A DNA stretch of 64,000 bases from CAWGGS01 sp963822095 (lineage in GTDB: Bacteria > Desulfobacterota > Desulfobulbia > Desulfobulbales > Desulfocapsaceae): NCBI GenBank assembly GCA_963822095.1, contig CAWGGS010000011.1, forward strand, positions 57,042 through 121,041, read 5' to 3'. The translations under genes were made by a program, and so were the position numbers. Of this stretch, positions 27,228-37,140 are shown one piece after another (positions within the stretch are counted from its first letter, which is position 1; the number at the start of each line of letters is the position of its first letter). The notes below the pieces were generated by a model. That model made no database searches and was not told the origin of the DNA. It worked only from the letters and a program-made list of their open reading frames with translations.

Positions 27228-27890
27228 TTACAGCAAAATTTTGTCCGACCAGTGAACTGCGAATTTTACCAGACTAGTGAAGTGTTTGAGTTTCAGTTTT
27301 TCTTTGAGGTTTTCCCTGTAGGTCCCAATCGTTTTGATACTAAGATGGAGGCGTTCGGCAATCTCTTTGGTCGAGTATCCTTCCCCTATCAACCTCAAGA
27401 CTTCAAGTTCACGGTTGGTGAGTATATCGAGAGGTGATTTGCTGTCAGTACCTTTCGGACTCATCAATCGTTTAAACACCTTTTCTTTGACGGAATTGCT
27501 GGCATAGATTTCACCTTTCAATACATGGCGAATTGCCTCGACAACCTTGGGAATCGCCTCCTGTTTCATAATATAACCATAGGCTCCAGCGAGGAGCGCA
27601 CGTTCGGCATAGAGCGATTCGTCATACATTGACAATACCAGGGTAGGCAATCCTTCATACTCTTTCTTGATCTCCTGAACAAGATCCAAACCGTTACCAT
27701 CTTTCAGGGAAATGTCGATAATGATCAGGTCTGGCTTTAGCCGGGCAATTTCTTCAAAGGCTTTTTTCATGGATTCTATTGAGCCGCAAACAATTAGATC
27801 CGGCTCTTTGTTGATCAATTCACTCATTCCGAGACAGAAAATGGGATGATCATCAATTATAAGAACATTATATTTTTTCCCTTCAGCCAT
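27228..27890 (-). CDS. NarL/LuxR-family response regulator
   Basis: Response regulator of 220 residues. The receiver has IDDHPIF (12-18), phosphorylation Asp59 in IIIDISLKDG and Lys in YIMKQEA. The LuxR-type helix-turn-helix occupies about 150-212 (LTNRELEVLRLIGEGYSTKEIA, split by the usual linker). GGAG precedes the ATG. It is the second gene of a kinase-regulator operon, 17 bp after the kinase stop. Facing the acyl-CoA ligase cluster, it could control acid activation genes, but that is positional guesswork. Confidence 0.94.
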   Translation of the reverse strand: MAEGKKYNVLIIDDHPIFCLGMSELINKEPDLIVCGSIESMKKAFEEIARLKPDLIIIDISLKDGNGLDLVQEIKKEYEGLPTLVLSMYDESLYAERALLAGAYGYIMKQEAIPKVVEAIRHVLKGEIYASNSVKEKVFKRLMSPKGTDSKSPLDILTNRELEVLRLIGEGYSTKEIAERLHLSIKTIGTYRENLKEKLKLKHFTSLVKFAVHWSDKILL

Positions 27891-27907
27891 CGTTCTCTCC
27901 CGGCAGT

Positions 27908-30112
27908 TTATTTTGTCACTTCATGGTAGATCGATTCCGACATTTTCATAAAGACATGAATAGTCGTGCCCTTTTTTCTGCCGCTGATGATCTCGAAAAA
28001 GGCGCCGATAACCGAGGCCCTGTATTTCATAATTTGCATGCCCATACCTTTTTCGCCCTGCTGTTCATTGATGCCATGACCATTGTCGCTTATCGATAGG
28101 TGAAGATACTCGTCTTTCTCAAGAAGTGAAATGCAGATGGAAGAGGCTCCTGCATGTTTCACCGCATTGTTCACCGCTTCCTGTACGATATAGTAGAGAT
28201 GCGTGGCCAGAGTGTTGTCCGTAATATTCAGAGATTCATCTCCATGGAAGGAGCAACGAATCTCCGCTATCAACTCTGTATGCTCAGCAATTTGATTGAT
28301 GGCTGAATACAGGCCGTAAGCAACCAGATGCACCGGACAGAGTCCTCTGGACAGTCCGCGGGCCTTGGTTACGGCATCGTCAATCAGACTGACGATCCGA
28401 TCTGCCAAGATGGTTCCCTCACCGTTATTGTCCTTCAATGTCGAGCTAAGAGCCGAAGCTAAACCTCCAATACCGATGAGATGGGGACAGAGGTCATCAT
28501 GTAAGTCCTGACCGATGGTTTGGCGAACATTGTCTCCGATATCCATCAGTTGTTTGGTAAGCTTTTTGGTTTCGGTTATATCACGGAGTATAATTACACT
28601 GCCGACAAGCTCTTGATTATGGTCCATGAGGGACGCGCCGCTTATGCTGACTTGACGAATATCCCCGTTTTGGGTATAGCGCTTCGTCTCGGTTGTTGAC
28701 AGAACAAGACCATTTTTAATGGTTTCTATCATATCAAGGGTTTCCGGCCAGTTTTCTTGAGGGACGAAATGGTCCATTTTCCCACCAAGACATTGCTCGA
28801 GGCTCCAACCGAAGACCTTTTGAAATGCAGGATTAAAATATGTAACTCGACCTTCCATATCATAAGTAATTATCGGATCTGCTGCGGAGGCCATGACCAA
28901 GCGGTAGCGCTGTTCACTCTGCCTGAGGCTGTTTTCTGCATCTTGCCTAACGATTATCTGTTCTTTTAGGTTGTTGTGATACTGACCAAGCTGATCCATA
29001 AATCGGTTGAAGAAACGGGCCAGCTTGCCTATCTCATCGTTCGAGGTCACCGCCATTCTCAGGCTGAAATCACCCTTGCTGGCATGGTTGAAATCGTCCA
29101 TCAGTTTCTGTAACGGGTTGGTGATTGAGTTGCTTATTTTATAGGAGAGTGAAAGGACCAGGATGACGGTAAACAGAAACGTCAACAGCACCAAAGTGCC
29201 AATAGTACGTAGCGGTTGATAAAACTCATCAAGGTAACTGGATGCCCCGACGATCCAGTCATACTCCTTGATGGAGTTAAAAATACACAATTTTAGACGT
29301 GGTTTGGTCTCCCCAGGGTTTTTCCAGGGATAGATAATCCGACCGTTTTTACGTTTGATGATCTCAACGAGATATTCATTTGAAAGACCCTCAACCGACA
29401 GGATATTTACGCCTTCAAGCTTTGGATGAATAATAGCTTTGCCTTTAGTGTTGACTACAAAAGCGTACCCGGTTTTGCCGAACTTGAGGTCAAGGACACT
29501 TTGTTTGAAATCGTCAACGTTGACCAAGTCTTTGAACTCTTCACGATAAGATGACACAGCGATGATCCAGTCCCAGGGTTTGAAGTAGAGCATATACAGT
29601 GCCTTTGGCCTGGCAGCCTCTTCTGTGGGATTTTTCCAGTCGTATTCGAGATACCCTTTCTTTCTTACGAGGAGGTCCCTGACGAAAGCATAGCCTGAGA
29701 CATCCGTGCCGAGCAGAGAGTGTTGTGGGTGCATAACCACGATGCCATTACTGTTGAGACAATAAATATAGCCCGACTCGCCGATGGTCTGCCTCAGCAA
29801 CACTGCGGTTGCTTTGTCACGTGCATTGGCATCGGTCAACAGCCCATGCTGGCTTTCCTGGTAAAATTCGTCGATGATTTCCAGATTTTTTTCAGCAACA
29901 CCGCGGAGATAGTTTTTTATCGACACTGTGGCTGAGGTCTGTACCAAATTATATATTGTCGTTGTTGTGTTCTGCAATTCACTTTCGATATTGTTTTTCA
30001 ATGAGTCGCGGATTATGACATAGATAGTGGCAAAACCGACGAAAAGGGAGAGTGCATAAAGAAGAGTATAATAGAAAAGGAGCTTATGGCGAATCCGCGT
30101 CAAAACAAACAT
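27908..30112 (-). CDS. Cache/HAMP/PAS sensor histidine kinase (HisKA_3)
   Basis: Sensor kinase of 734 residues. First membrane helix about 11-35. The periplasmic part holds two tandem Cache-like units, each with a Y-x-F-V/Y-C-L-N-x-x-G core and a DWIIAVSSY / DWIVGASSY end. Second helix about 308-330, HAMP about 330-385, PAS about 400-510 (VMASAADPIITYDMEGRV). Then a HisKA_3 dimerisation region with His in QDLHDDLCPHLIG and an HATPase domain (AVNNAVKHAG, DNGHGI). It heads the operon with the NarL-type regulator. The ligand is unknown; such Cache domains often bind small organic acids. Confidence 0.92.
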   Translation of the reverse strand: MFVLTRIRHKLLFYYTLLYALSLFVGFATIYVIIRDSLKNNIESELQNTTTTIYNLVQTSATVSIKNYLRGVAEKNLEIIDEFYQESQHGLLTDANARDKATAVLLRQTIGESGYIYCLNSNGIVVMHPQHSLLGTDVSGYAFVRDLLVRKKGYLEYDWKNPTEEAARPKALYMLYFKPWDWIIAVSSYREEFKDLVNVDDFKQSVLDLKFGKTGYAFVVNTKGKAIIHPKLEGVNILSVEGLSNEYLVEIIKRKNGRIIYPWKNPGETKPRLKLCIFNSIKEYDWIVGASSYLDEFYQPLRTIGTLVLLTFLFTVILVLSLSYKISNSITNPLQKLMDDFNHASKGDFSLRMAVTSNDEIGKLARFFNRFMDQLGQYHNNLKEQIIVRQDAENSLRQSEQRYRLVMASAADPIITYDMEGRVTYFNPAFQKVFGWSLEQCLGGKMDHFVPQENWPETLDMIETIKNGLVLSTTETKRYTQNGDIRQVSISGASLMDHNQELVGSVIILRDITETKKLTKQLMDIGDNVRQTIGQDLHDDLCPHLIGIGGLASALSSTLKDNNGEGTILADRIVSLIDDAVTKARGLSRGLCPVHLVAYGLYSAINQIAEHTELIAEIRCSFHGDESLNITDNTLATHLYYIVQEAVNNAVKHAGASSICISLLEKDEYLHLSISDNGHGINEQQGEKGMGMQIMKYRASVIGAFFEIISGRKKGTTIHVFMKMSESIYHEVTK

Positions 30113-30559
30113 ATCCTTAAAATCCTTTTTTTTGATAGGATATCATTTTTATACCATTGTTTTATCATCTAAGTCTCATTTGGTCTGCTTCAGAGGTGAG
30201 AGTGCCAATATTTTTCGGTAAGACGACAGAATAATTCTAACAGAAATAGGGGGGTAGTGAAAGAATTCGTGGCCTTAAGGTGTGAAAATAGTTTCAGTGG
30301 TGTTTGTCTTAGGCCTGTGTGAGATATGTCTGTAAAAGAGAAAAAAACAGCACGAAAGGTCATGGCTGTTCTCTGCTGGAGATAGCAAATATTATGTTTC
30401 GAGCGAGAGTGTTCTTGTCATTTCATTTAAAAGTGGCTCAGTTAGTTTGAACAGTTATCTGTTGATATTAAGTGAATCGTTGTTCGAGAAATTAGGATTG
30501 AGATTGCCATGCCAAACCTGATCTGAATCGATTTATACCTCAGGTAGAACTCACTACTA
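30113..30559. other. Intergenic region
   Basis: About 450 bp between the kinase operon promoter side and the antitoxin stop. AT-rich, no convincing frame, RNA gene or repeat. Confidence 0.5.
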
Positions 30560-30778
30560 TTAACGTTCTCTTCCTTCTCTTATAATATCAACTAGTTCGT
30601 TAGTTGTGACCTTGGCCTTTATTGAAGGAACATCAAGCGGAGATGTGGCCATTGTTTCCGGAGTAAGAGCAAACGTTCTACCATCTTTTCTACGGATGAA
30701 AATTTTTCCACTACGTTCAGCCTGCTTCAACACCGTTGCCAATTTTTGTCTGGCTTCTGAATAAGAATATACCTGCAT
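30560..30778 (-). CDS. Phd/YefM-type antitoxin
   Basis: A 72-residue protein beginning MQVYSYSEARQKLATVLKQA, the N-terminal dimer/DNA-binding signature of Phd/YefM antitoxins, followed by IFIRRKDGRTFALTPE, also typical. The C-terminus (VPSIKAKVTTNELVDIIREG) would wrap the toxin. The ATG at 30778 is chosen over 30817 because it lies 1 bp after the upstream PIN gene stop with GGGGG upstream, and the extra N-terminal residues do not look like family. The toxin gene precedes the antitoxin, the reverse of the common order. Confidence 0.85.
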   Translation of the reverse strand: MQVYSYSEARQKLATVLKQAERSGKIFIRRKDGRTFALTPETMATSPLDVPSIKAKVTTNELVDIIREGRER

Positions 30779-30779
30779 T

Positions 30780-31172
30780 TTAAACCCCCAAAGTTTCGAT
30801 ATTGAGATTTTCGGCAATTATTCGGAGTTTTTTGTCAAGCGTCAATAAAGGTGCTTTATGCCGTATTGCGCAGTCAAGAAAATATGCGTCATAGGCGTAC
30901 ATGTTGTTTTCTTTGGATAAATATAAAATTTTAGAAAAATCCGGTTCAATATATCGTATTGGAATCGTATTGAATATCTCTATACCTTTTTCTGCTTCCT
31001 TCATTGATACCCTGTTCTGCTTGAACATCGCAGAAAAAGCATTGCCAATTTCCCATGGAATTGAGCCCGGCCCAATCAAGGTATTTCCTTTTGTTATTTC
31101 GATAATTGAGTCTCGTTCGGGTTCAGCAACGATCACTGCTATCAATGCGGATGTATCGATGACAAGTTCCAT
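30780..31172 (-). CDS. PIN-domain toxin (VapC-like RNase)
   Basis: A 130-residue PIN domain. The acidic metal-binding residues are visible: Asp6 (VIDTSAL), Glu41 (PWEIGNA), Asp95 (YAYDAYFLDCA) and Asp113 (LTLDKKL). PIN toxins cleave RNA with Mg2+. AAGGAGC precedes the ATG. It is translated before, and coupled to, the Phd-type antitoxin. About 40 bp upstream of the start lies the 8-bp palindrome TTGTACAA (31213-31220), set in a weaker GACAA...TTGTC dyad, a candidate autoregulatory operator. Confidence 0.87.
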   Translation of the reverse strand: MELVIDTSALIAVIVAEPERDSIIEITKGNTLIGPGSIPWEIGNAFSAMFKQNRVSMKEAEKGIEIFNTIPIRYIEPDFSKILYLSKENNMYAYDAYFLDCAIRHKAPLLTLDKKLRIIAENLNIETLGV

Positions 31173-31493
31173 GGTGCTCCTTTGTCTTGAGCAAATTGAT
31201 TACTTAAGACAATTGTACAACATTTGTCCAGGCAGTCAAGAGAGAAGAGGCGGTATGTTTCCGGTTGAATGAGTCTGATTTTGCTTTAGCGTACCATAAA
31301 GATTGCCAGTGACCATCTGCTTCTCATCTGGAGGCTCCATGCTCAATTCAGGATAATCTAAAATAATCTCCTTTCTAGCACCTCTTCTTTCGATTATGAT
31401 ATGTGGGAAATAATATGTGGACCTTTAGAGCAGGAGCTGTTTCAGAAAAAATCAACAAAGCCATCCTCAATGGATAGCTGGGAGCGCCACACC

Positions 31494-32627
31494 ATGGAAA
31501 AGGCAAAAGTATACTTTTCTGATTTCAGGACCAAGGCTTTTGGTGACGGGCTGCCTACCAAATTAAAAAAGCTGATCAAAAAGGCTGGAGTCAAGAATCT
31601 GAATATGGAGGGCAAGTTCGTTGCCATTAAGCTCCATTTTGGTGAGCTCGGAAATATCAGCTACCTCCGCCCCAATTATTCCAGGGCGGTGGCCGAAGTG
31701 GTTCAGGAGTTTGGCGGCAAGCCTTTCTTGACCGATTGCAATACCATGTATCCCGGGAAACGGAAAAATGCTTTGGAGCATTTGGAGTGCGCCTGGGAAA
31801 ATGGCTTCACGCCGCTGACCGTCGGTTGTCCAATCCTTATCGGGGACGGTTTGAAAGGCACCGACGATATCGAAGTTCCGGTGGTCGGAGGTGAATATGT
31901 AAAGGATGCCAAGATTGGACGTGCCATTATGGATGCAGATGTATTTATCAGCCTAACGCATTTCAAAGGACATGAGATGACCGGTTTTGGTGGGACAATC
32001 AAAAATATTGGCATGGGCTGCGGTTCCCGCGCCGGCAAGACCGAGCAGCACTGCAGCGGCAAAGCGTCGATTAACGAAGCCAAGTGTCAAGGTTGTCTCA
32101 TGTGCCTGAAGGAATGTGCTAACAACGGACTCGCCTTTGATGCTGAGGCGAAGAAGATGCGCGTTAACGAAGAAAATTGCATCGGCTGCGGTCGCTGCCT
32201 GGGAGCGTGTAATTTCGATGCCATTGCCTTTGCCAATTTCGCGGCCACCAAACTTTTGAACCGGCGCATGGCAGAATATACCAAGGCTGTCATTGATGGC
32301 CGCCCGTGTTTCCACATCTCCCTGGTTGTAGATGTCTCCCCTAACTGTGATTGCCATGGGGAAAATGATGTCCCCATCCTTCCCAATTTAGGGATGTTTG
32401 CCTCCTTTGATCCGTTGGCACTGGATCAGGCCTGTGTCGATGCCTGCCTGAAGGCAAGTCCGATGCCGGGAAGTCAACTCTTTAAGAATATGACAAAGCC
32501 GGATTTTGTTGACCATCACGACCACTTTGCCAACTCGACTCCCGAATCTGAGTGGCGCGCCTGCCTCAAGCATGCGGCGAAAATTGGTGTGGGGACACGA
32601 AAGTACAAACTGGTCATTGTTAAATAG
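31494..32627 (+). CDS. DUF362 protein with two [4Fe-4S] motifs
   Basis: A 377-residue protein of the DUF362 family, common in anaerobes. The N-terminal half carries the conserved KLHFGELGN and LTHFKGHEMTGFGG stretches. Near residues 200-250 are two ferredoxin-type clusters, CQGCLMCLKEC and CIGCGRCLGAC. The C-terminal part has GMFASFDPLALDQACVD, also typical. ATG at 31494 is preferred to upstream in-frame starts because the homologous part begins there and GGAG lies about 10 bases before it. Biochemical role is not established; electron transfer or cofactor maturation is likely. It stands alone. Confidence 0.88.
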   Translation: MEKAKVYFSDFRTKAFGDGLPTKLKKLIKKAGVKNLNMEGKFVAIKLHFGELGNISYLRPNYSRAVAEVVQEFGGKPFLTDCNTMYPGKRKNALEHLECAWENGFTPLTVGCPILIGDGLKGTDDIEVPVVGGEYVKDAKIGRAIMDADVFISLTHFKGHEMTGFGGTIKNIGMGCGSRAGKTEQHCSGKASINEAKCQGCLMCLKECANNGLAFDAEAKKMRVNEENCIGCGRCLGACNFDAIAFANFAATKLLNRRMAEYTKAVIDGRPCFHISLVVDVSPNCDCHGENDVPILPNLGMFASFDPLALDQACVDACLKASPMPGSQLFKNMTKPDFVDHHDHFANSTPESEWRACLKHAAKIGVGTRKYKLVIVK

Positions 32628-32821
32628 CTGCTTCAAAAATCCCCAGATCCTTCAGGATGACGGGCAGGTGAACGGATAAGAATTATCCTCTTTATCGGTT
32701 GTTCAGGTTATGATTTACAGGAAGTATCTTCACCTTTAAGGATTTGATCCAGACAATTTTTACCATCCCTCCGCCTCAGTACACATTATGTACTTTGTTG
32801 GCGGTCTAATAAAATAACGAC

Positions 32822-34939
32822 ATGAAAATATTCCAAATCATTAGTCCAGACGGGCATATCAGCGACATACAAGACACCCTTGACGGAACGGATACCCTAC
32901 AGGCCCGTTTCTTTTTTCCCCATGTTTCAGACTATATCCGGGGAGCAATCAGGGAGGGAAAGCCGTTTATCTTTTCTGGTAGAAGTGGCAATGCTCAAAT
33001 AGGCATCAAGACCGACCTCCTGTCTCTTGAAACCGTCCCTGTGGTAGATGGCCAGAATGTACACGCCGAAGGGAAACTGCAAAATCTCAATCCTCTGCTG
33101 GGTGACGCCCTGAAGTTTTTTAAAACCGGAGATGAGATCGGCAGACTTGTAATAATGGACCCCGAGCTGAGGATCCATGATGTGGGCCATTATCTTCACA
33201 AACGTTTGTTTGTGGGGAGGGAGAACGATAGAGGCCATTATGACGGATTTGAAATACAGCGTGAGACCAACCCTGCAACCGGGCAGGAGAGCGACTGTAT
33301 ACTGGCGGACCTGGAGCCCTATCAGTACTGTTTTGAGCCGGGTGCAATAAACGAATCAACTATCAACGGGGTCATTAAAAAAGGACGCATTGCACTGGCA
33401 AAGATCCGCTCCAGGACCTCTTTGGAGTTAAATCGCGCGATTATTCGGCCAGGTGAGCTTTTTATCGGTGCAATAAAGATCTCTCTTGGTGATATCTATG
33501 GAATTATAGATGCAGTTGTCGAGCCCGACGGACACGAAATAGTGCATCTGTCCGCCAGGGTGTTGGATCCGTTCCGGACCTTCCGGGACCGGCAGGTAGA
33601 ACTCTATCACTTCGGTAAATCAGCTGTGCCACTCAACCGAATCAAGGTGAGAATCCGATTTTTCAGGGCCAAAAATCCCCTGACAGTCCCCCTGATAAAA
33701 AACAAGGTAAAAGACGGCTATCGGCTCTTCGATCTGTTAACCAATGCCGAGGTGAGCAATCTCTTCCAGTTTGTTGAAGATGGTTCTATAGGTATGATTC
33801 TGAATAAAAATAATTTTATTCAGATCGCCCGGGCTATTGATTCCCAAGGACAAGCTCAGCTCGAGATTATTAAAAACGCGGTTGTGGAAAGCACTGTTCG
33901 TAAGCCGGGGCAGACCATCTATAAAGACGGTAACGGTGATTTTGCCAAAACCCTGGAGAAACTCTCGGTTCTCGGGGGGATTAACAGCAGGGTTTTTATC
34001 GGTGATGCCTTCCCTTCTTCTGAGGTAATTGATGCGTTGAAAACCAGCGGAGTCAGAACTTTTTTGATTAACACGGGCAACCCCTCATTTGAGGATGATT
34101 ATGTAAAAAAAATGACCAGACTTTCCCATGCAGCTACCTCAGGTTGTGAGTTTTTGCGGTATGATGCTGAGACCGACAAGCTTTATACCTTCTACCACGG
34201 TTGCTTCCTTGAACCGGATGACAGGGAACGTTTCGATATGGTGAGGTACTGGTTTGCTTTTTACGGCTCGCATACCAAGGAGGCGGATAACCGGCTGACC
34301 ATAGATCTCATCAACAAGCTGGCCCAGAAATTCGGTGGGGAAATGGGCATCGTTCATGGCGGTGGTCCCGGACTCATGAAGGAGGCCAATGATGTGGCCA
34401 GGCAACACAATATTATGAGTGTCGGCATTGCTATTGATCTGGAAGGGGAACATCAACTCTCTCTTACCACCTGTGATGGTCTGATCAAATACCGGGAGGG
34501 GCTCCGACTTGCCCGGCAGGATCATCTCCAGAAATTAAGTAATCTGCCCATCATCAATACCGGTGGTTACGGCAGCGCCGAGGAGTTGTCCATTACTATC
34601 ACTTCCATGAAACTCCACGAAAACCCACTTACTCCAATCATTTTACTGGATCCGGATAATCTCTGGTCACACTTTCAGCTGCAAGTTATAGAAATTGCAA
34701 AAAATAATTATGGACCGCCATTTATCCCCAATCTGGTAAAACCCTGCCGAACTGCCGATGATGCCCTCTCTGAGCTGCTGCAATTCTGTGTGGACCCGGA
34801 CGCCTGGTACAAGAAAAACACTATCCCAGGAAACAGCGTCCAAACAGCACGGACAAGATCAAATCGTATCAGGACTGAAACTCTCTGTCTGGACTCTATA
34901 GAGGTTTTTGATAAACCCAATTCCCGGCTTTCTCCGTGA
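32822..34939 (+). CDS. 705-residue protein with C-terminal LOG-like Rossmann domain
   Basis: The C-terminal 230 residues resemble the LOG / lysine-decarboxylase-like nucleotide-binding family (cytokinin-activating phosphoribohydrolases and PpnN-type nucleosidases). They show FYGSHTKEADN, then HGGGPGLMKEAND near 511 and TGGYGSAEELSITIT near 580, the counterpart of the catalytic P-G-G-x-G-T-x-x-E. Here Pro and Thr are replaced by Thr and Ser. The N-terminal 430 residues, with GAIKISLGDIYGIIDAVVEPDG and repeated FRDRQVELYHFG-like stretches, match nothing I know. A nucleotide-cleaving or nucleotide-sensing role is inferred. It is a single gene, convergent with the phosphoesterase. Confidence 0.75.
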   Translation: MKIFQIISPDGHISDIQDTLDGTDTLQARFFFPHVSDYIRGAIREGKPFIFSGRSGNAQIGIKTDLLSLETVPVVDGQNVHAEGKLQNLNPLLGDALKFFKTGDEIGRLVIMDPELRIHDVGHYLHKRLFVGRENDRGHYDGFEIQRETNPATGQESDCILADLEPYQYCFEPGAINESTINGVIKKGRIALAKIRSRTSLELNRAIIRPGELFIGAIKISLGDIYGIIDAVVEPDGHEIVHLSARVLDPFRTFRDRQVELYHFGKSAVPLNRIKVRIRFFRAKNPLTVPLIKNKVKDGYRLFDLLTNAEVSNLFQFVEDGSIGMILNKNNFIQIARAIDSQGQAQLEIIKNAVVESTVRKPGQTIYKDGNGDFAKTLEKLSVLGGINSRVFIGDAFPSSEVIDALKTSGVRTFLINTGNPSFEDDYVKKMTRLSHAATSGCEFLRYDAETDKLYTFYHGCFLEPDDRERFDMVRYWFAFYGSHTKEADNRLTIDLINKLAQKFGGEMGIVHGGGPGLMKEANDVARQHNIMSVGIAIDLEGEHQLSLTTCDGLIKYREGLRLARQDHLQKLSNLPIINTGGYGSAEELSITITSMKLHENPLTPIILLDPDNLWSHFQLQVIEIAKNNYGPPFIPNLVKPCRTADDALSELLQFCVDPDAWYKKNTIPGNSVQTARTRSNRIRTETLCLDSIEVFDKPNSRLSP

Positions 34940-34964
34940 TCCGTTGGGCAGCCGGAAGAAACCA

Positions 34965-36332
34965 CTAAATTCCTTTAAAAACAGATTGAATGCTCCCGTC
35001 ATTATACAAAAACATAGGATTAGGCCTGGCTACGTCATTAATGTGCACCCACCCACCAGTATTGTAAATTTTCAAGTTCAGATCAATATACGTCGCATCC
35101 GGGCTACTGATATGCTTTTCGTATTTCACATCAAAACAGGGGACATGGGTATGGCCATATACAAGCTTCTTCATCTGTAACGAATAGACTTTGTTCCCAT
35201 CTTTCAAATGTCTCATTTGCTGCTGAGAAAATCTCAAGTATGTATCCACTAAATCCGGGTACTTCATAAGTGACAGCACATCAAAATCCTTTGGTTTATT
35301 GGTTTTTTGCATCTTGATTGGAAAAAGCTGAGGATATAGCTTGCTGAGCTTATCATATTTTTTTTCGTAGTTTGGATCTGTATAAAACTGCAAATCACTA
35401 ATCCCCTGGGCCAGGTTTTTTTCTGTTTGTGCAACCTCAAAATCACTGAATTCAGTGAGTGGAGAGTTGTTTTTTTCAAGTTCATTAAAATAGACTGATG
35501 CGTCGATTTCTTGAGTAGTACTATCAAAAAGCAATGAGGATTTATTCCACCCAGGTTCAAAAAAATGGCCATGGGTTACACATATACCTGCTGATCCCTC
35601 ATGAGAATCCTTCGATGCCTTGTACTTGATATAGAGATTCGGGTAGGCAACATATACCTTTTTTTCCTTTCGGCTGAGAATGCTGGAAAGAAAATTGTTG
35701 TAATGATCGGAGAGAATAATGGGGTCTTTAATGACCATTTTGTTGTTTCCAAGGTCCAACAATCCGATGGCCTGCTGAGGAATTGACAATGCCTTAAAAT
35801 TGTTTTTAAGATGATTAGAAATATAATATTCTTCCTGCAGCATCTTCCATACATGATGATCGTGATTCCCGGGCAAGTAGATGATATTATTAAAATATGA
35901 AATAAATGTTCGTTTATTTTTTGTAAACCGAACTTCATTGAAAAACGTATAAGCCAGATTTAAAGCGTCACTTTCATCGTGGACGGCCATATCGAATATA
36001 TCACCAAGCAGGATGAGATATGGGATTTTTCCTTTTTCGCCTAATTGACGATCTAAAGAATTGATCAACTCAGCAACTTCCTTCCGATAATAAATGGTTT
36101 TCCCATTAACCACGCAGGACTCGTAGTTTGCTTTTGTCTTATCTTTTGGGAGAACTCTGGTAACCGCGCCATAAACCTCTCCAATATGAAAATCGCTCAT
36201 AAACATGGCTGTCGGAATTCGGTGTTCTTTTGAAGTGGAGAGCCCTTCCGGGTCATTCTTTTGTGTTTGACCATGAGCAATATTCAGATTGGAGAGGACA
36301 AAAATCAGTAACAGAAGCTTAAATATTTTCAT
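34965..36332 (-). CDS. Secreted metallophosphoesterase
   Basis: Calcineurin-like phosphoesterase of 455 residues. The metal-ligand blocks are in order: MSDFHIGEVYG, LGDIFDMAVHD, PGNHDHHVW, VTHGHFFEPG and YGHTHVPCFD. ATG at 36332 is chosen, although the frame is open to 36410, because AAGGA lies just upstream and a clear signal peptide (MKIFKLLLLIFVLSNLNIAHG) then follows, placing the enzyme outside the cytoplasm. The substrate (nucleotide, lipid or peptidoglycan precursor) cannot be told. Convergent with the LOG-domain gene. Confidence 0.87.
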   Translation of the reverse strand: MKIFKLLLLIFVLSNLNIAHGQTQKNDPEGLSTSKEHRIPTAMFMSDFHIGEVYGAVTRVLPKDKTKANYESCVVNGKTIYYRKEVAELINSLDRQLGEKGKIPYLILLGDIFDMAVHDESDALNLAYTFFNEVRFTKNKRTFISYFNNIIYLPGNHDHHVWKMLQEEYYISNHLKNNFKALSIPQQAIGLLDLGNNKMVIKDPIILSDHYNNFLSSILSRKEKKVYVAYPNLYIKYKASKDSHEGSAGICVTHGHFFEPGWNKSSLLFDSTTQEIDASVYFNELEKNNSPLTEFSDFEVAQTEKNLAQGISDLQFYTDPNYEKKYDKLSKLYPQLFPIKMQKTNKPKDFDVLSLMKYPDLVDTYLRFSQQQMRHLKDGNKVYSLQMKKLVYGHTHVPCFDVKYEKHISSPDATYIDLNLKIYNTGGWVHINDVARPNPMFLYNDGSIQSVFKGI

Positions 36333-36667
36333 TTTCCTTCTATGAGATGGTAAAATTTTTCGTTTCATGAAGTCCTGTAAATGGTCCCAGAGACTCCTGC
36401 TCTTTGACATTTCACACTCATGGTATCATGTTGATGCCAGTATAACAATTTTTTTTGCTATCGTAAAAAACGACGTCCTATGCAGAAATTAAGGGGACAT
36501 TTGAGCACCAGAACGAAGGAGTTTTATCTGCAGGTGGTCCGATCAGTGAAGAAAAGAGGGAAATGGTTGCCAAAACATGGGCTGGATAAAACATACTTGT
36601 GTATTGTGATGTGTATGTGTATATTTACTACAGATATAGATCATCACGCTTCAAAAAGGAGACACAA

Positions 36668-36943
36668 ATGCATGCAGCTGAAAATCTAGTGCGAAAACAA
36701 TATTTTATTTCTCAAAAACAAATTGAAAAGATCGAAATCCTGGCCAAGAAACAAAAAACCTCCGCCGCACAATTGGTACGCGATGCAATCGACGCATACA
36801 ACCCGGACATCCCAATGGATATGAATGAAACCGAACTCCTTGATCTTGTATCGATGAGAGTCAAAGAGGCTATCTCCGAAACACAGAAAACCAGGAAACG
36901 CTTACATTCAACCTTGCAAAAATTAACCGTAAAGGACAAATAA
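36668..36943 (+). CDS. Small ribbon-helix-helix-like protein
   Basis: A 91-residue protein with AAGGAG 7 bases before the ATG. Residues 10-40 (RKQYFISQKQIEKIEILAKK, then TSAAQLVRDAIDAY) have the strand-helix-helix pattern of CopG/Arc-type DNA-binding proteins such as antitoxins. The C-terminal half is acidic then basic and helical. It is the first gene of a tight three-gene unit: the next ATG overlaps its stop (TAATG). Whether this is a toxin-antitoxin set is open. Confidence 0.72.
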   Translation: MHAAENLVRKQYFISQKQIEKIEILAKKQKTSAAQLVRDAIDAYNPDIPMDMNETELLDLVSMRVKEAISETQKTRKRLHSTLQKLTVKDK

Positions 36944-37125
36944 TGGCAGGTTGGAAAGACTTACTGATAGATGTCTTAAAGCTCGTGGACGAAACCAAAC
37001 GGTTAAACCAGGACATTGATCGTTTGCAGTCACGTGTCATTGATATTGACAAGAGAGTGGTGCGTCTTGAAACACTCGTTGAGGTTGCAAAATATCAACC
37101 TCGGTTCACTGACGAATCAAAATAG
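36943..37125 (+). CDS. Small coiled-coil protein
   Basis: A 60-residue protein translated from an ATG that overlaps the upstream stop. Residues 8-50 form an uninterrupted heptad pattern (LLIDVLKLVDETKRLNQDI, then RLQSRVIDIDKRVVRLETLV). It looks like a dimerisation helix, perhaps pairing with the small proteins on either side. No family recognised. Confidence 0.68.
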   Translation: MAGWKDLLIDVLKLVDETKRLNQDIDRLQSRVIDIDKRVVRLETLVEVAKYQPRFTDESK

Positions 37126-37140
37126 AGAGGTGAATTTAAG

